Notes under the pieces: model-generated
Seen by the model: the letters and a program-made list of their open reading frames with translations, nothing else
The model's database searches: none
Told to the model about the DNA's origin: nothing
Program-made: the position numbers and the translations under genes
Source of the DNA: Chara braunii
Lineage: Eukaryota; Streptophyta; Charophyceae; Charales; Characeae
Direction: 5' to 3'
Assembly: GCA_003427395.1 (NCBI GenBank)
Contig: BFEA01000037.1
Location: 1,591,821 to 1,644,561 of the forward strand
DNA: 52,741 bases
Part shown: piece after piece, positions 1 through 11,330 of the stretch
Layout: each line of letters begins with the position of its first letter
How positions within the stretch are numbered: position 1 is the stretch's first letter

Positions 1-125
1 TGTGCTGCATTGGTCTGCCTTGTGTCCCTGGCCCATGGTGCACACAGTTCCCCCCGTGGTACTTGCTGGACCGGACTGGTACTTTCTAGACTCTCTCCAA
101 CATGGGCTTGCTTTAGTCACACCAC

Positions 126-265
126 TTGCCCACTTGCCTGCACCACTTGACCACTTGCCTGCACCACCTGACCTTGGCTGCACCACTTGACCACTTGCCT
201 GCACCACTTGACCACTTGCCTGCACCACTTGACCACTTGCCTGCACCACTTGACCACTTGCCAAC
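126..265. repeat. 21-bp minisatellite inside the LTR
   Basis: About six copies of a unit close to CACTTGACCACTTGCCTGCAC lie head to tail. The first copies are degenerate and the last four nearly identical. The array produces an apparent Pro/His/Leu-rich reading frame that I do not regard as a gene. Confidence 0.85.
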
Positions 266-409
266 CTTCTAGAAGGACTGCAGCTAGCCTTCTAGTCTAT
301 AGGTCTACGGATCGAATCCTGGCTACCTATAGACCTACGACAGACCTACCTACCACTGGCGGTTCTACAGGTCGCAGGTTCAACTCTTCGAGTTGACGCT
401 GGTATTGTA

Positions 410-557
410 CACAGGTAAGTTGGGAAACTAGGGATCGAGCCCTGGGATCTACCTCAGCTACCACGAATTGGTGAATACCGTTTCACAGGTAAGTTGGGAA
501 ACTAGGGATCGAGCCCTGGGATCTACCTCAGCTACCACGAATTGGTGAATACCGTTT
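410..557. repeat. 74-bp exact tandem duplication
   Basis: Positions 410-483 and 484-557 appear identical. The unit is the outermost part of the minus-strand LTR, so the LTR terminus is present twice (ends near 485 and 559). It could be a recent slippage event or an assembly duplication. Confidence 0.85.
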
Positions 558-559
558 CA

Positions 560-2630
560 TGATTATCTTGCTAATGGTCAGCAGAAGCTGGTTTTGCAGT
601 ATCATGACAAAGGAAAGCAAAAGTTGGAGATTGTCCTTGCAGTATCATGACAAAGAAAAGGAAAAGTTGGCGACTGCACTTGCAATGAATTTGTTGGTTG
701 GAGATGATTTCAAATCATACAACTCTACGATACGAGACAAACGAGCACTGAGCCTGGAAATGCAATAGGGTCGGCTTAGGTGCTGTGGGGCCACATGCTC
801 AGAATTAATGTGGAGTCAATGGCAGTTTGAATCCCTATTGTGACATCCCACGATGAGTGCCCTATGGGCCATCACGGAAGGCTGTGTGTGTGTCTGCGGG
901 CAGGTGCATGAGGGGAAGGGCTTCGCAGAACTGAATTGAATGGGTTCAGTGCCACAGCGGAAAAGATGAGCTTTCAGAAGAAGGCCGCGAGGGAAAATAT
1001 GGAAAATTCTCATGGCATTTGTAAGCGATGGTATTTGATGTTTGTCAGATGTTGTACCATCCTTATGGTGATGAGAGCACGAGCTATTTGCAAACACTGG
1101 TCGTGGCAAGCATCCAGAACGTGAGGGCAGCCCCAACTGCAGCAGCTCGCTGCCGTTGGAAGAAGGAACCCATAATGAATTGTTGTGAGGCACTGTGAAG
1201 AGTCTGAACAAAAAAAAATACTGTTGTGGGAAAGAAGTCAGGTAGGGAGGAGGAAACCCAGGTGATGTAGCTATGAGACTCCATTCGTCAATTCAGAACT
1301 CGGGCAGGATGTTTCACCCTATAATGCACCTGACAATGAGGCGGCATCACCCAAAGAGAAGCTGGAGCAGCAAGACGGGGAGCAGTGAGAAAGAAACATC
1401 AGCAGTGGAAAACTGTATAGTACAGCACCATTGTGGAAAAACCACTGAGGCCCATCCATCCACTCCATCCGTTATTCAGGCCTGTTGGATCTCAATTTTC
1501 AACTTTGCATAATCCACCCTTATCCATGTCTGCACTGGTTGATATCAGAGAAGACGAGGCATGCCTGCGATTCGCTAACATGCCTCTGATTAAAATAGTA
1601 AACACTGTTATATTGTTACTGGCCTTTGTGTGTTCACCAACGACTATTGTAGTTATGATCCATGTGAAGGTGTGAAGGTAGAGGGGGAGGGGTGGGGACA
1701 GGTATTACTATTGAGTCGTTATTGCACATTTTGCCTAGTGATATGTTGTACGGGTTCACCTCATTGAAATGCCATTTGGGTTCCTTCATATCGGTAAAGT
1801 GGATCAGCCAGATCCATTAGATTGGAAGTTTGGATTCAGAGTTCTACACTGTTTGCCATCTTTTCAACCTATGTCCTCTTTTTTGTTCTTTGTTCCCCAC
1901 CTTTTTCAATGTCTAATTGTAAGTAATTATAGGTAGCTAGGTTTTTGTATAGGTAGGCAGGTAGCGGAAGGCTTGTAGCCAAATTTTCAGGTAGCTAGGT
2001 ACATATAGGCATTGAGTATAGTACACCAGGTATATACTATGTATTAATTCCTATAGTGTGCAAAACCCGCATAAGGACTGGATGTCCGCCAAGGAAAGAG
2101 CAGTCTCTTGTGTAAACAACAGAGTGTTCCGAACAATACAAATGCATTGAGAATTCATAGAGGCAAAGATTAAACAGCGTGACTGGACGTTTTTAATATG
2201 TAGGTATGTAGGTAGCTAGCAGGAGGTTGTACCGTTGTGGTAGGTAGCTAGCAGTAGGTTGTACTGTTGTGGTAGGTAGCTACATAGTTAGTCTCCGTTA
2301 AGAAGACCCATGATCTCTCACGTTCTCAGACAAAGTAGTTGCTGGTTTGTCAGATTGTTAAGACCGGCCCCTGTTCAATCTCTGCTTGTAGCCAATTGTG
2401 GCTAGGTAGATTGTTTTTTTTTGTCAGGTAGCCTGGCAGGTAGGTGGCGGTAGGTAGCTACTCGGAAAGTTAACGCAGTTCTTGCTTCTCATATGAGCGA
2501 CGAGTCCTCTCAACACTGGCTTCTCTGATGGTCTGAATGATACCTGTGTCATCGCTGCCTGCCCTTCAGTCCTGGTAGTCCTTATGTCAATGTGTGTTAG
2601 TAGTTGCATTAGTATTCCCAGAGCTTGTTC
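560..2630. other. No gene recognised (about 2.1 kb)
   Basis: I see only short unrelated reading frames and no protein family that I recognise. From about 1920 to 2460 the sequence is rich in GTAGGTAGCTAG-like words. This is probably decayed intergenic or transposon DNA between two minus-strand LTRs. It does not look like the interior of one element, because no primer site or pol motif is visible on either strand. Confidence 0.5.
2208..2280. repeat. 32-bp tandem repeat
   Basis: Units at 2208-2239 and 2240-2271 differ at about two positions. A third partial copy starts at 2272. Each begins GTAGGTAGCTA. Confidence 0.8.
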
Positions 2631-3493
2631 TGCAATCAGACTTGTCTCGATTTCACTTCCAGCATGTGCACATGCAGGTGCCAATTGCAAAACAACTTCC
2701 TCCAAGTAGAATCAGCAACAAGTGTGAGATGGCGCAGTGCGCCCACACAGAAAACTCAGAGATATGGCCTTCGGCCAGGAACTCAGCTTAAGTCAACTTG
2801 TCACATCTTGCAGCTATGGCGTCTGAGCGCCAGTTTGAAATTCCCACCGAACACTGTATCCACCATTAGACACACTCACTAGGATCTACCCTGAATGTCT
2901 ATGCGCACATACACACACACACACACACACACTAACTAACTACTGAATTCGTCACACTGCCGCTATGGCTGGCGTCGTCTTCCTCCTCACTAGCGGCTAT
3001 GGCCACTCGCCCTCTTCCACCTCCGGGCTTCCTGCTGACCACCTGTGACTCAACGCACAAGTCACTCAAGCAGTGCTTCCACGTAGCTCGCAGGCGAATG
3101 AATGAATGGCTGGGCGCTGCCTCTTTATTTATACTGTTTCGTTTGGTGGTCTGGCCTGCCCGGTCCCAGGCCCTTGGACGTGCAGTTCCACTCTGGTACT
3201 TGCTGCTGAACTGGGACTGCCTATACCTGTGCCTCTTCGGGGCTGACTGGGTACTCTTGACCTTTTGGAGAACAATGGTCTGCCTCCTACTGAATCCCGA
3301 AGGTCAAGTTGACTCTCCAGAGGACGTAGGGCCAGTTGACCTCTGGAAAGGTCAACTGTAAACTTGCCTTTTCCGGAAACTTATGGACGACCCTAAGACT
3401 CCTAGACGACTGACCTACGGATCAAACCCCACATGACCCAACTCATACACGCAAGGCATTGGTAGATGGTTTTGGGGACAGGTCACGGTGTCA
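2631..3493 (-). mobile_element. Minus-strand LTR related to those of elements C and D
   Basis: On the minus strand the copy ends at 2631 with GACAAGTCTGATTGCA, essentially the LTR end seen at 22392, 31730 and 36281. It carries TATAAATA (complement of 3126-3133) followed by AAGAGGCAGC and an ATTCATTCATTC block, as in the LTRs of C and D. A TG tract (CA on the plus strand, near 2910-2930) sits in the same relative position. No primer site follows the LTR end, so it is probably a solo or truncated LTR. The outer boundary near 3493 (TGACACCG) is less certain, and I see no clean target duplication. Confidence 0.7.
3126..3133 (-). promoter_or_regulatory. TATA box of the minus-strand LTR
   Basis: TATAAATA on the minus strand, followed by AAGAGGCAGC and the ATTCATTCATTC block. 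The arrangement matches the LTRs of C and D, so it is the likely core promoter of this LTR. Confidence 0.6.
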
Positions 3494-3962
3494 GGAAATC
3501 CGGGAAGGGTGACGCCTGCTGTAGTGTCTGTCACCCACCGCGCCCGCTTCGGGGGTCCTCAGCGATGCAACAGGGAGCGACGTTTAGTTCGCCTGTCACA
3601 CCCCGATTCAAAAGCTGACCTAAAGACTTCGGAATCACAGATTCACAGGGATAAAACTGAGATTTGTTTATTTAATACTTATCTTTTTTTTTTTTGTTTT
3701 TTTTTTTTTTTGTTTTGTTTTACTTAGTTATACAAAAGAAAACAAAGAGATAGGTTGAACACCTGGGTTATCTTTGCGGACCTTCAGCCCTGATGCGGTT
3801 ACACTCCTTGGGTCAAATGTAGAACTTGGATCCCACGAGGGCTTTCTGGAGTGCTGAAGATCAGGGATAAACCAGTAAAAAAAAAAAAAAAAAAAAAAAA
3901 AAGGCTCCAGTAACCAATTTCAATGACCAAGGGAACCAGCTAATAACTAGAGCATAAACAGG
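3494..3962. other. Unrecognised DNA with T- and A-tracts; ends in the target site of element B
   Basis: There is no credible gene. T-rich runs lie at about 3682-3720, and a run of about 25 A ends near 3901. The last four bases, CAGG (3959-3962), are the left copy of element B's target duplication; the right copy is at 21330-21333. Confidence 0.6.
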
Positions 3963-5225
3963 TGCAATGACTTGCTGGTTTCTGGTCGCCTGTTGCCTCT
4001 CTCTTGTTGAGGCTGTACCAATTGTAGGTCAGATTCGTAATTTTGTTTGGCTGAGGGCTAACCGAGAGACCTGCCTGTATGGAAATCCGGTAGGGACATA
4101 TCTGCAAATTTGTGAAAATATAGGCCCGTACTAACTGGAGTTCCTACAGCTACCCTAACTGCGAATAGCAGGCCCGGGCTACCCTAGGACAGACAGGCCC
4201 TAAGGGCCCAAGCTGATAGACGGTCCTATAGCCTATAGCCGGGTAGGGAGAGGCCCTAGAGGCCGGAACACAAAACGGTACCGGTTGGCCAGTCAGTCCG
4301 GTCTAGGTCGAGTCTAGGCTAGTTTAGACTATAGATAGGATGGGCACATCGGTTCAGGGCTCTTGGCAGTTGGTACCGAGTACATCGCTGCTGTGCTACG
4401 CGTGAACCAGAAGTGGGGACGGCTCAGCGTGGAAGGAGACAGACATAGCCAGACCTTCGGAGCGCCGGCCATAGCTGGGACCTGCGCTGTACTCTGTCAG
4501 CACGCCGGGCTGTACAAAGGTCTGGGCTATTCGAGGTCTGCTGTAGGCGAGAGAAGTTGGTGCCCTGCTGGATCCTCCTCCGGAGTGGGGTTGCAGGGTT
4601 GTGGCACTGCAGCCAGAGCTGCAGCATCTTCCTCAGAGATCATCTTGTCAGGAGTGGTGGCGCTGCTGCAGACTTCCACCCGGGAAGTCTTCCAACACTT
4701 CGTCATCATCAGACACTATGGCGCTGGTCTTCTTCTTCATCCTCTGAGTGGCGCTTGGCCTCAGAGGCCTGTTTCAGGGTGGCGCTGTCCTCAGGAAGCA
4801 GTACTTGGGTGGCGCTTGATATTTCAGGGGCTCGGGGTTGCTATGAGTGGTTACTCAGGGTTGGGGAGTGAAGCACTGCTCACTTTTGAGCAACGCACTG
4901 TAGTTCTGAGGTTATTCTGACAATTCGGTACTCTGAGTGTAACAAACAGTGTGATACTGGGTTTGGAATATCATCGTTTCATTGTTTTTTGGATGTGATC
5001 TACTCGGCTTTCCTTTATGACTGGTTGTGAGGATTGAGTGGAGTAAATTGCACTTTCAATGTACCCTGTCATACCACATGGTCAAGTCTTCCGCTGTGTT
5101 TATCTCTCCTTGTGCGGTGTGATACTCCTATCCTCTCCCCTTCATTCTGTGTATGTATGGGCATACCTGGGAGTCTATGTGAGTGACTGTTGGTCTTCCG
5201 ACAACAGACAACCAGAATCATAACA
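3963..5225 (+). repeat. 5' LTR of element B
   Basis: 1263 bp, TG...CA. It pairs with 20188-21329 with roughly 5-7% differences in the parts I compared. It has about 120 bp (near 4998-5120) that the 3' LTR lacks. Apparent reading frames inside it recur in both LTRs and are not genes. Confidence 0.9.
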
Positions 5226-5227
5226 AT

Positions 5228-5240
5228 TGGTATCGAAGCG
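5228..5240 (+). promoter_or_regulatory. Primer-binding site of element B
   Basis: TGGTATCGAAGCG lies two bases after the LTR end. The first seven bases match the usual initiator Met-tRNA site TGGTATCAGAGC, then it diverges. It is either a mutated Met site or a match to another tRNA. Confidence 0.6.
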
Positions 5241-6454
5241 ATTGGATCCGGACTCTGGAGCGATTGGTGAGTTGGAGCAATCACCATCATCTGCCGAGAC
5301 ACTGGAGTTGAGTTTCATGGCGATTTATCATCTTCAGGGTTGGCGACAGTGAGGGTGGTGGTGGTGAGTGTGTGGCTAGTAGAATTGGACAGAGGGTGAC
5401 TCACCCCTGCCGAGGGTTGTGCAGGAGTGGTTGGCGATTGATGCTCAGAGGCCCGGGAGGCTCTAAGAGGCTATTTTCAGCCTGGCGATTCATCTTTACA
5501 CTGGTGATTGGCAAAGGAGTGATCCCAGGAGGTTGCGATCTTAGAATTGGGTCAGGATCCCCAATTTCCAAGCAGGGCAGTATAGGGTGATGTGGCGCTG
5601 CACCGAGTTTATCAGTTGTCTGCACCTGGGAATTCAAATTTAGTGAACCTGTCAGTTGGGGGTGAAGCGCCTCAGGGTAAACTGTTGGATCACCAAGTTT
5701 CAGGAGATTTGATACATGGGAACACTGGGAATCAACAGGAGATGAAACTGGCGAGACGGGGTTGACTAGTCAGCCATAGCCATAGCCTTGAATTGGTGTG
5801 TTCAGGGTCGTGATGTCAGTGATAATGCAAAATTGAATTTTGTGCTGCCATAGCTGAAGCTTGGCTAGACTAGGGTTAGTCATAACTTCAATTTTGTCCG
5901 TCGGAATTCAATTTTGTCAGTTCCTGGTAAATCGCAATTCAGTATACAGTCAGTGTCTGAAATCACACAGTGTAATTTGAAGTTATGAGTCAGTTACAGT
6001 GTTTGTTGTAATTCGCCATACCCGAGGTATGGCATACATGGTCATACAGTGGTGAAGTCGGTAGGGTAGGTTTAAAAATAGGATACCCTGCAAATCGTTG
6101 CACCTTGGTCATCAGTGGATACTTGCCTATCCCTAATTAGTCGCTCTGTCGAACTTCTAATCACTACTAATCAGTCCAGGACTACATCCTGCAATTTATT
6201 GACGCAGGATTTGCAATTATTGCATGCAATTGTTGTGTCAGGGCAGGGACTAAAAAATCGTGAAATTGTTTTTTGCTGAGTTTACTCTTAACTGACCCTG
6301 ACCCTCAAGTGGTCTGCAAAGACTGAGCACTCACTTGCTCAGATTAACCAACTTCTTCTCTTCAGGCAGGTGATAGCAATTGAATAATTACGGAAGAGAA
6401 AACTCAATTCCTATTACCTCCTGTCTGTCTTCTGTTAATTGTCTTATTGTGGAG

Positions 6455-6839
6455 ATGGCGGACACTGGGAAGGGGGAGGCTTCTTAAGTGTAGCCTCAGA
6501 TTCCGGTTGACCCCTTAGAGGTTGAACTGCGGGCCCAAGAGGAGAAACTTCGCCTGCAGTCCCAGGCAGTTGAGTCCCTAAAGGCTGAGCTGAAGAAGAA
6601 AGAAGAAGCAGCTCAGAAGGAGGCCAGGAGAAAGCAGTTGAGTGCAGATGTGGAAAAGATCATGGTAGTTCCAGTCAGTACAACAAGGACATGGCTGAAT
6701 TCATCCTCCTGCAGGATGATATTTATTGTTCTTATTTTACTAACTGGGACAATAGGATTACCAGTATGGAGAGCAGTCATTCGGCGTTTTCTAAAAAGTT
6801 GGATGACATCTCTTCCAAACTGGATCAGATCTTCACTTA
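6455..6839 (+). pseudogene. gag of element B, 5' part (coiled-coil N-terminus)
   Basis: The proposed start is the ATG at 6455 (MADTGKGEAS), but a stop follows after ten codons. Beyond it lies a Glu/Lys/Ala-rich segment typical of a long coiled coil. At least one frameshift near 6660-6680 precedes a segment ending KLDDISSKLDQIFT. Element A is inserted right after this point. If A and one CTTA copy are skipped, the same reading frame resumes at 15614, which proves this is the first part of B's gag. The coiled-coil start resembles the gag N-termini of elements C and D in composition. Role: structural Gag for particle assembly, now inactive. Confidence 0.75.
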
Positions 6840-7754
6840 TGTAATGACCCGTCAAAACACAGACTGAGAACACTGCTGATTTCTGAAGTTCTGCCGATGC
6901 AATGGATGCCTTGCTGAGATTCCCGCATTCTGCCGTGTTTCTAAGTCCCAGGAGGCAAGTAGGCCGCTATATCAAGAGGCCGGGCGGAGAGCCCAGCCTC
7001 ATTCTTCAGTGTGCAAGTTTGGCGACACACTGCTGGAGCGCTGGCTGGAGTAGCGCTGGGTACTACAGCGCTACTGGGAGGAAGAAGTCGGGAGCTACCA
7101 CCTTGGCTATGGTGGAGTTCTACCGGTAGGAGGAGGAGGGAGAAGGGGACCAAGGAGGAGAGTGGTAGGGTACTTACCTGGCTATGGAAGACACCATCCT
7201 CATCACCTTGCTAGGCGCTGCATCTGGAAGGCCCCAGTGGGGTTAGTGCCGCATCAAGGAAGCTCGGGGCAAAGTCAGGCATGGCGGTTGAGTGGGCAGC
7301 GGCATAGCTGCTTGGTGATGACCTTGAAGTGGGGCAGCGACACAGCTGCTTTGGGTTGTCCTTTGCACAGGAGGCTGAAGCCTCAGTAGTCCGCCATAGC
7401 CTCGGCCTGTATGTAGAGCAAGAGGAAGGGTTGCCATGGCTATGGTGGACCTCATGTTATGCCTGCAGTAGAAGTGAGATTCGGACATTGATTCTGGTTC
7501 AGTCATTCAAAATTATTATTGTCGTTTCTTGTTTGAATAAGAGGGGAGGAGATAAGGAGGAAGGGATTGGTTGGCGAAGAAGAAGAGCCTTGACATTGGT
7601 TTATGCTGGAGTACATCATCATCTTCTTCTTTCTCACTTCTTCTTCTTCTTCTTTCCCTCTCTTTCCTCTCAAGTTCATTCGTTTCTTCTTGCAATTGGA
7701 TGGCATTGTACTTTCAGACGAATGTATACTTCGGAATTGGTCAGGATCGTAACA
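6840..7754 (+). repeat. 5' LTR of element A (internally deleted)
   Basis: 915 bp. It matches the 1,375-bp 3' LTR apart from roughly 3-4% substitutions and a missing block equal to 14343-14802 (460 bp). The break lies at CTAAGT|CCCAGG with almost no homology at the ends, consistent with a deletion after insertion. Confidence 0.9.
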
Positions 7755-7755
7755 T

Positions 7756-7767
7756 TGGTATCAGAGC
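7756..7767 (+). promoter_or_regulatory. Primer-binding site of element A (initiator Met-tRNA)
   Basis: TGGTATCAGAGC begins one base after the LTR end. It complements the 3' end of plant initiator Met-tRNA, the usual primer of chromoviruses and many plant LTR elements. Confidence 0.85.
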
Positions 7768-9318
7768 GGATTCTACTTGCTGGCGAGAGTTGACTTTGCT
7801 GCCATAACCCTAACCCTAGTGGTAAGGGCTAACTACTTAGGGTTAGGGCTGGAAGTTAGGGTTAAGTGGGGCAGCGTGGTGAAGGGAAGCTGCCCCCACC
7901 TGGCAGGGCCGTGTAGGGTCGGCACTAGCCCCGACCAGGTTGTTTGAGTGCATGTTTGTGGTGGCGAGACACAAGGTGGGACTTCGTGATGCAATTTGAG
8001 AGAGGCGACAGTGAAAGGCACCTACAACTTGAATCTGGACTTCAAGGAAGATGAGGAGTGACTTCAGGGCTCCCCTCAAGTCAGGCGAGCTTGAGGGTGG
8101 CAGCCGGATTGCAAGTTGCTGCTTTGATCTTCAACATCGACGGGGGATCCGGCTTTGTACTTTGGGGTAGATGTTGACCCTCCTAGATGATAGGACACTA
8201 GTGTAGAGGATGCTAATTGGGCCAGGAGGACTATGTGAGAGGGGGGTGAGTTCTTTCATCTCAAGAGCCGGCCACTCAGGTAGGTGTCGTGCCACCAGGG
8301 TACCCATGTGTGTGTGCATGGAATTGACTGCCTGTTGGGGTTTTCTGGGTTCTTCTTCCATCCTCCATAGTCTTGATTGTGTGTAAGGTGTGTGAACTGC
8401 CTACTCACCTGACGAGTGAATGAATGAAGTATCTTGTTTGCCATGCTATATCTCTCTACAGTGCTTTGTTTATTTCATTCTGAACGGCTGTAGTCTGTAG
8501 GTTCTTTCTGGGGCAAAATTTCGTTTTTCAATTCGGTAGGGACAGAGTAGGCCTTTGTGGAACTCTTGTTGGTTGGGACCCGGTTCTGACTCCACTGGGA
8601 CCGTTTGGGACTCAGTGGGACCAGGCCCAAACAAGAAGGGCCCCTCAGGCCAAATCTGTTGACGTCAGTTACCTTGCTCTATCTGATTGGGACTCAGACT
8701 TTATGCTTTCAGACCAGGACACTCGCTGCGGAGGGGATCTCCACTGAGACGTTTTATCAGACTTTACCGCACAATCCGCCGCCTGACTCGCACCTCGGGC
8801 ACCACTCAATTCTCTCTTGCATTTTGCTGTACACCTTGAATCTGATTTGCTGTGTCTTCACGGAGTTGAGTCCGGCTAGGCTTGAGAGGACCTCATACGT
8901 AGTCGGTCCAGACTGTGTGGCTGGATCAGATCTCTCTNTGATTTGCTGTGTCTTCACGGAGTTGAGTCCGGCTAGGCTTGAGAGGACCTCATACGTAGTC
9001 GGTCCAGACTGTGTGGCTGGATCAGATCTCTCTAATCTTTTCTTTTTTTATTTTGACTGCTCTCCAGTCCAAATGAATTGCCGCTCCGGCTAGGAGTTCT
9101 ACCTTCTCTTCTGATTGTTTTCAAAGTTGTTTCTTTGACTTGGTTCGCTGAATGACTGCGTCTACATGATCGCAAACAAGAGAGAGAGAGAGAGAAGAGA
9201 GAAGCTTCTGAGAGTTGCTCGTGAGGGAGTGAGGAGAGGGAAGAGGAGTGTTCGTCCCAGAAGTGTGAGGAAGTACGGACCCCTCTTGAGAGACTTGCTA
9301 ACACCCTCATCCTCCACT
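7768..9318 (+). other. Leader of element A (about 1.5 kb)
   Basis: This is untranslated leader between the primer site and gag. It contains a few TTAGGG/CCCTAA words (about 7807-7865), a duplicated 95-bp segment around a single N (8843-9033) and a short GA run (about 9179-9195). An open frame extends upstream of the gag start to 9166, but nothing in it resembles a known domain. Confidence 0.65.
8843..9033. repeat. 95-bp duplication around a single N
   Basis: 8843-8937 and 8939-9033 appear identical and are separated only by an undetermined base at 8938. This pattern is typical of an assembly joint where overlapping contig ends were not merged. Confidence 0.85.
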
Positions 9319-10814
9319 ATGGCATCTGCAGCAGAATGGAAGTTGCAAATGGACGCTGCCCCCGAGGCAGAAAAAGCGCTGTACCGATTCTTCTATGAGA
9401 AAGCATTGAAGAGGGAAGAGGAAAAGAAGAAGGAGAGGGAGGAGAAGGTAAAGGCTCATGAAACCATTTTATGTACCTTGCTTGCCCTAACCGATGAGGA
9501 GGTGGGAGAGAAAACTGTTCCACTCCTCCGGGCTTTAGTAGACGTCCGGGCTATTGAGGACCATACTGGCCAACTCGCCAAAGTGTTCGACGAACTCAAG
9601 AAGTTGCGAGAAGACATGGCCCTGATGGCGCAGCAGCACCGTGACCAGCTGCAACAGTTTGCTAATGTGCATCCAGCCCAAAGTATCCTTCCGCCTGCTT
9701 ACCCTGCTTCTAGTGTTGCGTGTCAGTCTGTTCTTGCCCCTCTAAATGTGTCTTCTTCTTCTTCTTCTTCTTCTTCTTCTTCTTTGAGTGTGGCCAACAG
9801 CCTATCCGGATCTGCAGCAGGTCCAGACCACGCTGCGGCTGCTGCTGCTGCAGCTGCAGGTAGCAGTGCAGGGCATTCTGGAACTTTTGCAGTCCCGGGT
9901 TCGGACCCAGTAGCCGCTGGGCTAAGCTGCAACTTTCCTTATATGGATAGAAAGGCGGCGCAGATTTCATCTAACTATGACGGAAAGGACGACATCGAAT
10001 CTTGGATTAGCTCCATGCGATCCTACTTCGATGTGTTGGGGACACTCCCAGTTACTCAGTCGTCGGTCCTAGGGACCAATGTGGAACTCGTCGTAAGAGG
10101 ATTCTTGAAAATCGAAGTTGTACAAGCAGGCTATAAGAGAATAGACTTGAACAAATGGCTGAAGGCTACGCCTGTAGCTACACTCGAGGAACTCTTGATC
10201 AAACAATATGTTGATCCACATGCTGCAGCCAAAGCTAGACTCAAGCTTGACAAGCTCAAGCACAACAAGTGGACCAGCACCATGCATAGTCTACAGCAGT
10301 ATGTTAGTAAACTTTTTCTACTCCTGACTTGGAAATGACTGCGCAGTCTTGCTTGAATGTGATAAAAGGCACGGTCCCCTCTACTATAACACATCGCCCG
10401 GGGCTCGGGCTCAGCACGTATACAGATTGGCTTACCCTCATGCGGGACTTAGTCAAACTGGAGGCACAAGACCTCCCGGGTGGATCGGGTGGCAAAAAGA
10501 CCACCGGCCGCAATTGGTTTTCGGGCAGCAACCGTTTTTCAGCGCACGATCTGCTTGAGGATGACGAGGAGACCTTCGCAGAGGATCCTTCTCTTGATGA
10601 CGATCAAGAGCAAGGCTGCGAGGCATCTTGCTCTTCGTCAGCCCATGAGTCTGAGTCTGTAAATGATGATGAATCTATGAATGCCTTCAAGAAGACTGCC
10701 TTCAAAAGTAAGGGACCGAGGACCACGACGAAGAACAATACTAACACATTCTTCTTCCCAAGGGAGCGAAAATTCCACCCAAACCGGAGGATCCTACCAC
10801 CAAACCATGGGTAG
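9319..10814 (+). pseudogene. gag of element A
   Basis: I chose the ATG at 9319 (MASAAEW; A at -3) because the frame upstream to 9166 is merely basic and low in complexity. The domains in order are: a charged helical segment (about residues 1-120); a linker with a pure Ser run from a CTT repeat and an Ala run from GCT/GCA repeats (about residues 140-190); and a capsid-like gag region (YDGKDDIESWISSMRSYF, about residue 218 on). The frame shifts near 10,310-10,330 and continues to 10814 with a long acidic Ser/Asp/Glu tail. A zinc knuckle follows in another frame. It would form the particle shell; it is now broken. Confidence 0.82.
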
Positions 10815-10864
10815 ATCTCCGGATCACTGAAAGTGGGTGGAAACACAGGGTGAAGAAAGGGGTT

Positions 10865-11330
10865 TGCCTGCATTGCACCAAACCGGGACATTGAGTCCAA
10901 CATTGCTTTATATTGCAGCAGGGAAACCGGCAACGGGGTAGAGGCTGAACATGTAGGTGCAGATCCTTCTCTGGATTCTGATCCCACTCAGCAACCCTCT
11001 CCTGAGACCCCATCTGATGCTGATTCCAAGGTTGAGAAAATACACATCCTATACAAAGAGCCTTGGGTAGAGTCGGAAGAAATTGACTTCCATGCTCTGT
11101 TGACGCGTTGGGCTGATATGAAGCAAGAACGCGCGCAAGGGAAGACGAAGTTGATCTTCTTCAAACTCTACATTAATGGTCGTTACATCCGTGCGTTGGC
11201 TGATTGTGGTGCAACCGCCAACTACTTCTCACCGCACGGCATTCGTAAGGCACGCTCGATTTTTCGAAGTCTTGGCCGAACCGCATGGAGTTCCCGTGCA
11301 TCCGGTCCGACACAAAATCGAGTTGATTGA
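10865..11330 (+). pseudogene. Nucleocapsid zinc knuckle and protease of element A
   Basis: The knuckle at 10865-10906 has the CX2CX4HX4C spacing (CLHCTKPGH, then C). A TGA falls immediately after the His, which truncates it. Further on, 11100-11330 encodes the retropepsin region with the active-site motif DCGAT at 11202-11216, where Cys replaces the usual Ser/Thr; the same change occurs in element B. The frame is lost soon after, at about 11,250. In the family this aspartic protease works as a dimer to cut the Gag-Pol polyprotein. Confidence 0.75.

Larger units (their letters stand above)
1..559 (-). mobile_element. LTR fragment of a Ty3 chromovirus, minus strand
   Basis: Read on the minus strand, this stretch begins at 559 with TGAAACGGTATTCACC. 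That closely matches the LTR starts at 21445, 30830 and 35438, which begin TGAAACGG followed by TTTTCACC. A block resembling GGGCTCGATCCCTAG also recurs at a similar offset. The LTR runs off the left edge of the window. The sequence just outside its start (560 onward) shows no purine tract, so this is more likely a 5' LTR or solo LTR than a 3' LTR. It contains two local tandem duplications that the other copies lack. The family assignment is sound; the full extent is unknown. Confidence 0.6.

Noticed and set aside
126-265. Short regular repeats considered as a CRISPR array
   Set aside because: The repeats are contiguous with no unique spacers, and the context is a eukaryotic LTR; a minisatellite explains it.
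4363-4920. 185-codon frame, with a shorter relative at 20590-20991
   Set aside because: Both lie inside the two LTRs of element B, so the similarity is LTR identity and not gene duplication.
7329-7793. 154-codon frame, with a relative at 15184-15618
   Set aside because: Both lie inside the LTRs of element A. The frame starting at 15426 only appears to run into gag because A's LTR abuts B's gag.
7807-7865. CCCTAA/TTAGGG words resembling telomere repeats
   Set aside because: Only a few scattered, non-tandem copies inside the leader of element A; not a telomeric array.
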